A stretch of 50,000 nt of DNA from the NCBI GenBank assembly GCA_018398765.1, contig JAHBMJ010004917.1, forward strand, positions 1-50,000, in the 5' to 3' direction. Below the pieces are notes generated by a model. It saw only the letters and a program-made list of their open reading frames with translations. It did no database searches and was not told where the DNA came from. Position 1 is the first letter of the stretch. Each line of letters opens with the position of its first letter. Source of the DNA: Chromera velia. Its lineage: Eukaryota; Sar; Chromeraceae. A program made the position numbers and the translations under genes. Positions 42,842-50,000 of the stretch are shown in pieces.

Positions 42842-43974
42842 TCAGGATGCCAAGGCAAGAAGCTCTTTGAGCATTTTCAACTCCTCCTCAAAATACTCTC
42901 TCTCGACTGCAGGCGCACGGGACTGAGCTGTCTTGACGGCGGCAAGACGGCAGTCTATGGCCTGCTGGAGGTTGATCAATTTTCCTGTGCGGACGATCTG
43001 CGGCTTGTGGCGTGAAAGGAGTTCCCTGACCATCTCCCCCGTGACTTCCCCATACTCAATGCCCTCACTGTCCACATCTCTCTGTGCCATCATCCATGCC
43101 ACAACCTCCACCAACCTCCAGTCAATCTGCCTCTCCGGAACTCTCTTCTCATGCAACAAGTGTCTCAAAAGCGTTGCCGCCTTTTGCCGCACCTTCCACC
43201 ACTCGCTCGTGAGGGCAGAACGGAGAACAGCAACACCCCCCCTGTTAACGAACAGCAGCTCTGCAGCCGTGTTGTGTCTGATCAAACCCGACAGAGCCCC
43301 CAAAGCTTTCAACTGCACTTGCTGAGAAAATTTCTGCCGAGGCGATGTGGGAGGTCCTGCTGCTGCGGGTGGGGCCGTGAGTGCTGGGCTCTTTGGGGCC
43401 CCGGCTGCTGCTGAGGAAGGGGGGGGGAGGGCCTCCCCTACCACCAAACGATCCAGGGCCTCGAGGGCCCCGTGTTGGCTTGCTGCTGACTGGATTTGGG
43501 GATTGTTCTGTAGTGCGAGGGAGAGAATCTGCAATGACATCAAAACCACGTCCTCTATGTCGTCCCCCAGAAGTTCAATCAAAGGCCGGAGGGCCCCTAG
43601 CTTCTCCAAATTCCGGGGGGCGTCAGGCTGGTCCATACATTTCTCAATGATCCCCAAGGCGGCCAGTCTCTCTTTGGGGTCTGGACTCAGGAGCTTGGGC
43701 ACGGACTGTTCGATCAGCTGATTGCTGTCGACCACCTGCTTCATGGCCTCCTGAATGGCACCTGAAGGCACACACACAATTTAAAGAAGCGACTTCATGA
43801 AGCAAGAGAAGATGATACACAATCATGAAGGACGGAGGGTTTGAACAGAGAAGATGTGGTGCGCTCACCTTGTAGGAACGCCATGTCCTCGTCTGTGAGT
43901 CTCCTCCCTGGACCCGTGCCATCGTTGTATTTCAAGGACCACTTCAGCAGCCCAGGCCAGTCAATTTCAGGCAT
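42842..43974 (-). CDS. Fes1/HspBP1-type Hsp70 nucleotide exchange factor
   Basis: Exons 43974-43869 and 43761-42842 (donor GTGAGC, acceptor CTTCAG) give 341 residues. The N-terminus MPEIDWPGLLKWSLKYNDGT, with LTDEDMAFLQGAIQEAM spanning the splice, is the Fes1 N-terminal signature (1-42). The rest is armadillo-like: DPKERLAALGIIEKCMDQPDAPRNLEKLGALRPLIELL (about 65-102), DVVLMSLQILSLALQNNPQIQ, then KALGALSGLIRHN and KVRQKAATLLRHLL. A Pro/Ala-rich loop (about 145-175) interrupts the repeats. Family members bind the Hsp70 ATPase domain in cytosol or ER and release ADP. There is no signal peptide or KDEL, so a cytosolic form is likely. Length fits the family. Confidence 0.95.
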
Positions 43975-44999
43975 CTTTCCCTTCAAACAATTCAGAGAAA
44001 GGGTGGTTTGAAGGAAGAGGAACGGGACGGGTTGGGGCGGGGACTCGAAGCACACCACAACTTTTCAGAAACCGAGACGATCACCAAGAAAGATTCGAGC
44101 TCCAAGATTGGCTCTCTCCGAGCAACGAAGACGGTCAACTCGCAAAATTGCACGTTTGTTTGCAACAGTGCCCCTTCTGCTTGAAGAGCTTGATCTGGTG
44201 ATCTATGGTGATCTTTTCAGTTCCGAAACCCACGCACCAGCTCTGTCCTGTGCCGCTTGCGGCGGCGCGCCAAACCCGTGAGCGCGACGCCCGGCCCATG
44301 CAGCCGGCGCCGCCGGCCCCCGCATGGATGCAAGCCAGTTTGCGCGGAGGCGCGCCGCTCATGTAGTGAGAGAAGTTTATCGAGCTGGCGCGCTTCGTAA
44401 ATGTAGTGAACGGGGTTTTCGGGTCTATGCCGTAGTCAAAGAGACCGGTGATAGATCATACATAAGTATGGACTCAAATCACATTCAACCATGCATCAGT
44501 TCGTTCTTAGATGCTCATTAGGACCGAGCCGTTTCCTATATTTCTAGATATATGCATGAATAAATCCATAGTCAATCAAGTGAGTTGGTATGAAAATAAT
44601 GAATGGATGCGTCATAGTGTGTTGACGATGTCGCATACAGTGAGAGCAAGCGGCTCACCCACGTTATGCCGCTGGCCGCGAGTGGCCACAATGCCGGTGG
44701 CACGCGTGGCTGGGCAATTGATTGATCTGCATGTAGTTGTGCTTCAAATAGGCACAATCATCTTCATGAGAAACGGCGCGATCCTCTTTGAGTTATATAG
44801 CTAGAAGAGAAACAGATGAACAGCACCACAATGTGAATGCGTAGGCAGACTATGGGTGGATTAAAGAGTTTGCTAGGCATGTGGTGATGTAGGGAGAGCT
44901 GATCGATAGAGTTCGACAGCTGAAAAGCTCCTAGAACGGTTAAACGTTTACTAATCATACCACTCGCCTCAAACTCTAGGCTCATTTTAATCATGCTCT
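43975..44999. promoter_or_regulatory. Fes1 upstream region with GC island, then probable LTR sequence
   Basis: 44262-44362 is a GC island (CGGCGGCGCGCC, GCCGGCGCCGCCGGCC) about 290-390 bases upstream of the Fes1 start, like the islands at 18900 and 28165. From about 44450 to 44999 the sequence is AT-richer with no gene. The right part may be the 3' LTR of the adjoining copia element. Confidence 0.4.
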
Positions 45000-45043
45000 A
45001 CACTAAGCGACTCCCTCCTTGAGCTTTCTCAAGGATGACATGG

Positions 45044-46570
45044 CTATGCAATTGATGGATGGCGCCACTTAGTTAGGCAATCAGCAAGCTGCCTCTCCCC
45101 CTCAACGTGCTCGAACGTTGTCTTGAGAAGGCGAATTTCTTGAAGCATGAAATTGAGTCTTCCCTGCAAGGTAGGCTCTTTCTGACACTTTCTACTCTTC
45201 AACTGATCCACCAAAGCAGCTGAATCAGTCATGATTCTGAGGGGCACATCTGAAAAGAGGAGACGAGCATTTCGCAACAGAAAAGGAACACGAACGATAC
45301 CATGAACAAGAGCCAATAGTTCGACTTCTGCAGTCGAACGAACCAGCCGCTTCTCTCTGTGAGAAGCCCAATCAAGCATGTTCCATCTGACTGAAAAGTC
45401 CCACGAACGATCTGCAAGCTGAATAATAAAACCACTTCGCGATTCACACAATCGATCATCATATGCTGCATCTACCCACAAGCACATTTCTGGATTTCTG
45501 ACTGCATGAAAGACCAAGTCCCTCGCTTCTGCAACAGCAGTTAGCAACACAGTGCACAGAGTCCGAAAGACGCGAACAGAGGGACAGGAAGACCATCTAG
45601 CAAGCTGAGAAAATGCAAACGCAAGATCCCACCTCGTTCTCGTCATCCAGCCAAGCATGCCCAAAAGAGCACGATACAGAGCCTCATACTTTATGGCTAT
45701 CTCTTCTGGCTGCGGCTGAGCAAAGTCTGTTTTATCTAGACTTTTCGAACCTTTCTTTTCTGGAGGGATCTTGTCTGGATTGAGATACGACCTCTGACTC
45801 TGTCTAATCTCCCCCCCTTCCCTGTCATACAACAACTCCATTCCTACACACTTCACTGGCCTGTCTGTCACCTCACCCACCTCATCTGACTCAACTGCCT
45901 CAGTCACTTCCTTCAATGTCTTTCTGGCGTCTCTGGCAAAACAAATCAAATCATCGATATACATTTGCATTGCGCTCTCGACAGGCATCACCTTCACGTC
46001 AGTGATGATTTCTTCTACCTGAGGAGAAGGAGGGATGCGAGAAGAAAGGCGGACAAGAATAGACTCTACAATCTCAAAGAAGAAAAGAGCCTGCAGCTTC
46101 ATCTTTAGCCAAGAAGTGAACATTCTTGGCGTATCTTTAAGTCCGTACATTGCTTTCTTTAGCGAATACACCCCCCCTAGCTGGAGACCGAAGCTCTTTT
46201 TTGGAAAAAGAGGAGGCAGACGAACAAAAACAGAGGCAGCAGAACCTACAATTGGGCACTGCAAGAAAACATTTCGAACATCAGTGATTGCGATGGTGAA
46301 ACGACTGACAAGAGTGAAAACAAAAAGGAGACGAAGAAGAGAGGCATCAGGGGTACCGCTATATGTCTCACACTCACGAGTGTCTCGTCCAGGATGCCCA
46401 GCACAAACGAGTCGAGCTTTCGGCACTCGTTTCCCGTCTCTCAATTTCCACGTGAACACCCACTTACAAAACAGAACAACAGCGCAAAGAGACTGTGAAA
46501 TCAATTCTCTAAAAACATCATAAGAAGAAAACTTGTGCACTTCATTCTCCATTGCCTGTTCAAACTTTCC
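45044..46570 (-). pseudogene. Copia Pol: reverse transcriptase (RVT_2) and RNase H
   Basis: A 500-codon frame open to its stop at 45044. From about 46555 it reads EQAMENEVHKF, then CKWVFTWKLRDGKRVPKARLV (fingers), TDVRNVFLQCPI (first catalytic Asp region), SLKKAMYGLKDTPRMF and YIDDL (the YVDDL equivalent). The RNase H part has LWVDAAYDD, GFIIQLADRSWDFSVRW, STAEVELLAL, IMTDSAALVDQL and ERQLADCLTK. The domain itself looks intact and only the surrounding polyprotein is broken, suggesting fairly recent decay. The frame extends upstream to 46720 without homology I can identify. Confidence 0.9.
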
Positions 46571-46659
46571 TTCCTTCACCGCAGGATGAGATACGGACAC
46601 AGGAATCTGCGTGCGGCCTGTGTGATCAAGCGAAGCCTGCGGGTCTGCTGGCTCACCTC

Positions 46660-47440
46660 CTACCCCTCGATGGAAACAGCACACGCAGATGCATGATGGC
46701 CGGAAACAAGACAGCGGCAACAGAAAGTCGAGGGGTTTGTTCCTTCTGGCACAACATCAACATCATCAGGCACTGGCCATTCTTCCTCTCCCTTTTCCCC
46801 CCCATCTCCTTTCCCCCTTTCATTCCCCCCCCCGGCCTGGAAGCGAGAAGAACGTCTCGGCTGCTCGGCAACAGGCTCGCCGTACAAAAAGAAGTCAGTT
46901 CGAGAAGAAGGACGACTTGGAGAAACAAAAGAAAGAAAAGAATCAGAAGAAGAAGATAAAGAAACAGAAGAAGGAAAAGAAGGCAGTTCAGAAAGAATCA
47001 CAGAAGAAGATTCACCCCCCTCCCCAGTCGTGTCATCTTGCGACACGCGTTGCTTCATTGTCGGGCATACAAGCCTATCCAACACCTACTCTCCCAAAAA
47101 CTCCACCAGTCCAGACCTCAGAAGAACCCCCAGCGTTGGGCGAGTGCACGCAGGCCCTCTTAGATCAGGATGATGTCTCACCACCCTGTCCCACTGCCGT
47201 TTGGCAGAGTTCCATTCTGCCAGCTGCCACTCATGTGAAGAAGCGGCAAAAAGGAAGAAACCAACCTTTCCGGGGGGACGAAGAGTCTTCTGCATATCTT
47301 GTGGAACAAATACAAGAGAGTCACCTGGCATGTAACGAACATCAGGTGCGCGACCGAAGGCACGCATAAGAGGAGACTTCCCTTGCTCATCAGACGTGCG
47401 ATTATATGACCACTCAGCAGCACAAAAGAGCGCAGGAAAC
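46660..47440 (-). pseudogene. Copia Pol: integrase C-terminal region and linker, several frames
   Basis: Segments in different frames include RAFGRAPDVRYMPGDSLVFVP (47367 downward), typical of the domain following the copia integrase core, and a Ser-rich acidic linker (47085-46660: SSSVILSELPSFPSS, EEEWPVPDDVDVVPEG). A stop after HTFHFPLA (47440) and a frame change near 47086 separate these from the neighbours. Confidence 0.7.
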
Positions 47441-48045
47441 TAAGCAAGAGGAAAGTGGAAGGTGTGCACAAGATGGCGTACCAAAGCACGCGCAGTTCGA
47501 TTGAATCGCTCGACAATTCCCTGAGAGAGAGAAGTACGCGGAACACCCGGCAGAACATGACTTCTTTTCTCTACCAACAAGGCAGCAACTTTCCCTGCAG
47601 ACAATTCACCTGCATTGTCTGCACGAAGGACAGTGGGCACTCCATAAGTCTGAATCCACTTAACAACAGCAAAAAGAGCATCTGATTTCTTCTTCAGCGC
47701 ACGAGCAAGTGTCACGTGTGTGTGTCTGTTAACCATCATAAGAATATAGTGAATTCCAAATGCACGCACCTTCTCCTCCAACTCATCGTCCCACTGTCTG
47801 ACTTCCAAAATATCTATCTGAACTTCGGACAGCCAAGAAGAGCCACAAGAGCGAAGCGGAAGAGAGGGAGAAGTTGTATTCACTACTTTGCATGACGGAC
47901 ACCAGGACAGAGAAGCTTGCAACAAACGGCGGGGAACAGATAAACAATGCTGAAACTGCTTCGAATTTTCTTTCCAACTCTTCACCAGCCTCTCCTCTGA
48001 CGCATGCCCAAACCGAATATGTTGATGCAAAACACGATAAAGCAC
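47440..48045 (-). pseudogene. Copia Pol: integrase zinc-binding and catalytic domains
   Basis: HQHIRFGHAS with WCPSCK gives the His-His-Cys-Cys zinc-binding pattern before the core. The core shows VQIDIL (first Asp), LRADNAGE (second Asp) and GIVERFNRTAR (Glu), the D,D-E triad of rve integrases. The frame ends in a stop at 47440 before the C-terminal segment. Confidence 0.88.
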
Positions 48046-48248
48046 ATCAGGGGGAAGATCAGAAGGAAAAGAAGAAGAGAGAGAAAGAGACCGAAATTCC
48101 TATTTGGTAGGCACTCGAGTAGTGGTGGTGGAGCCCCCCTCCTTCTCTTTCCCATGGTACCCCAGAGCGGAGGTCACTAGGGCCGACGAAGACTTGTGCT
48201 CGCACTCATCAAGCCCGGTGGAGGCCACCTCGTCCCTGTCGCCAAGCG

Positions 48249-49166
48249 CTAAGGCATGGAAGGGGTACGTGGGTGAGTCGGGTGAGGGGTCAAGGGAAAT
48301 CTACACAAGGTTCCGTGCACATCCCGAAGAGTCGCGGTCCCGTCGAACCTTGACAACTCGGGGCAGTGTACGAGACACCCGACGCTCTCATCGTCCGAGA
48401 GGTTGCACAACAGAAGAACCCCCTTAACACGGCCGTCAGGAATACGGAAGTGAAAACGAACAATCCCGCGAGTGGTCGTCTGCGCAATCGCTCTCTGCCT
48501 CCACACCTCCCGATAACAAGAGACGCAAGGCCATTCACGGACGATCCTTCCCTGCACCGCACCATGAAAACAGAGAGTGAAAGAGCACTGGAAGTCGAGG
48601 TCAACACGCAGTGGAGGACGAGACCTACGGGCCTTCTCTGCAATCAACCCTTCCCCCTGGAAATCGGCAGCCCGGCAGTCTTCCGTGTTGCCAGACACAC
48701 AATCGAAAAACTCCTCCGTCTCCTCACAATCGAAGAACTCCTCATCCCCCCCCTCTCCCCCACAGAAGACGGCGCCATCTGCCTGCCTAGCTGCCTGCGA
48801 AAGAAGAGAGGGAAACACAGTGTCGGGGTGAAACCCAAGAGAATCGGAGTCGGCATAATACGGTTCGATGTCCGTACCTTCGAACGCAGTGAAGATCTCT
48901 TCCACAACGAAGCGATCCTCACTGAAGAGGAAGGACAGGTCGGCAAAGTCTTTGGCTGCTGCTGTGGATACGAGACAACAGGCACGGGCTGTTTGGGAGC
49001 TAGAACTAGCACCGTCCTGGAAAACGACTTGCTCTGCGAGCTTTACGTTCAACGCCTCCGCAAACGCATCAAGCTCGTGCGAAGAGAAAGACTCAAGCTG
49101 TTCCAACAGCTCTGGTGCAATGGGAGTGCTAACGGGGTCAGTACAGGCACACTGGGCGGAGTGCAC
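48249..49166 (-). pseudogene. Copia internal region between Gag and integrase
   Basis: A 305-codon frame, acidic and Cys-rich (DEEFFDCEETEEFFDC), positioned where protease and linker should be. I could not find a clear D-S/T-G protease motif. Assignment rests on position and orientation within the element. Confidence 0.5.
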
Positions 49167-49261
49167 AGCGCCTTCTGTATCGTCATCATGCAGAGGCTTC
49201 GAACTCAGTGAGCAGCTCGGATATAATCTGGCTCAAAAATTCCCGCGCGTTTGGCCGTCAT

Positions 49262-49950
49262 CTATACCGGACCCTTTTTGCAGCGGACGCGGCGCGAATC
49301 GCCATGCATGTTCTGAACGTGTCCGTTGCTCGCTGATCGAGGCTGCCAATTCTTCTTGTACGGCACCTTCTTCAACGCTTCTTCTACCCTCGCCCACGAC
49401 TTCTTCTTCAGTTTGAATTTCTTGGCCACTTCATTCCCTCTCCCTCCACTGTTATCTGAACCAGATGGCTTGGGCTTATCCTTCCCCACATTTCCAGTGC
49501 CTCCCACCACTGCTTTGATCGGAACTTTCTTAACCTCAATTTGTAGTGCGTCGATAATTAAAACTGGAGATAGACTTCGACTGTGAGAGTGCGGGAAGTG
49601 TCACGATTTGGATCTCTCGCGGGCAAACGATTGAGCCAATCGGACAGGAACTGTTTAAGACGGGGCCACGTAGATATGGCGGGAAACTTCTTGTTGTTCG
49701 CTCCAGTAACCGTCTCGTTTGTCAGCCAAGTGACATTGGCCGGGGTGACTGTTTTCATGAAGAGGGATGTGAGCAGGGGATCTGGCAATGCTGGAAGCTG
49801 GACGCGGGAGGCAAATTCGAGGAGCTGTGAGAACAGCATCATGTTGGAGAAGATCGAGTATCCTCTGTTTGCAAGAGAGGGGAACCACAAGATTCCCATC
49901 ATCATCCTGTCCTTTTCTTCTGTTTCTCTCACCCCTTCACGGCTTCGCAT
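49262..49950 (-). pseudogene. Copia Gag-like region, two frames
   Basis: 49950-49558 reads FSNMMLFSQLLEFASRVQLP, then WPRLKQFLSDWLNRLP. 49510-49262 is basic (KKFKLKKKSWARVEEALKKV). Position upstream of Pol and composition fit Gag; no CCHC knuckle is visible. A stop separates the two parts. Confidence 0.55.
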
Positions 49951-50000
49951 CTCAGGAATAAGGGTCTGGGTTACCCACTGTCAGAGGTCTTTATCATACT

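Larger units (their letters stand above)
45000..50000 (-). mobile_element. Decayed Ty1/copia LTR retrotransposon, running off the window
   Basis: Minus-strand order is Gag-like (49950-49262), an unassigned region, integrase, then reverse transcriptase and RNase H. Integrase before reverse transcriptase is the copia arrangement. After the final stop (45044) the minus strand reads AAGGAGGGAGTCGC, a possible polypurine tract, and then TGTAGAGCATG near 45002, a possible LTR start. The 5' LTR would lie beyond 50000. Stops and frame changes between integrase and reverse transcriptase show the copy is inactive as a whole. Confidence 0.85.

Overview
This window is nuclear DNA from a unicellular eukaryote, not a prokaryote. 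Genes are split by many GT-AG introns, exons lie in GC-balanced DNA, AT-rich stretches rich in transposable elements separate them, and simple-sequence repeats fill introns and spacers. A tandem B-box/coiled-coil protein of the type I know from apicomplexans, and general gene style, point to an alveolate; a photosynthetic relative of Apicomplexa (chromerid, such as Chromera) is my best guess. That assignment is inference; no rRNA or organelle marker is present.

Layout. 1-2160: repeat-rich, with a (CAGT)n array, a 411-bp duplication and a 189-bp tandem repeat. 2160-6250: AT-rich DNA with a hAT-type non-autonomous element (2514-3390) and a foldback element (4248-4700). 6253-9332 (-): seven-exon gene for a secreted Gly/Arg-rich and acidic repeat protein (518 aa). 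9333-10350: divergent promoter region with repeated TTCGCTTTCCGGG motifs. 10351-15732 (+): fifteen-exon tandem B-box protein (641 aa). 15733-17640: AT-rich spacer with a truncated hAT-type element. 17644-18662 (-): small secreted protein with His-rich and poly-Asp tracts (91 aa). 19252-20866 (+): four-helix membrane protein (150 aa) with an intron full of simple repeats. 20867-23755: AT-rich spacer with a 370-bp MITE. 23756-27921 (-): PhoD-like metallophosphatase. 28226-32444 (+): unidentified gene of about 655 aa, with a probable homopolymer frameshift. 32477-33940 (+): low-complexity reading frame split by one in-frame TGA. 33941-41000: mostly transposon territory: a hAT copy, a complete hAT element with perfect 8-bp target-site duplication carrying a BED-finger transposase fragment, and a decayed LINE 3' half. 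41000-42840: simple repeats. 42842-43974 (-): Fes1/HspBP1-type Hsp70 nucleotide exchange factor. 45000-50000 (-): decayed Ty1/copia retrotransposon running off the window edge.

The genes do not form one pathway. Several neighbours are divergently arranged (9332/10351, 18662/19252, 27921/28226), each with a GC-rich patch in the shared upstream region. Exon models were built by hand from reading frame, splice phase and family motifs. Most internal exons join in phase; the least certain joints are named in the entries.
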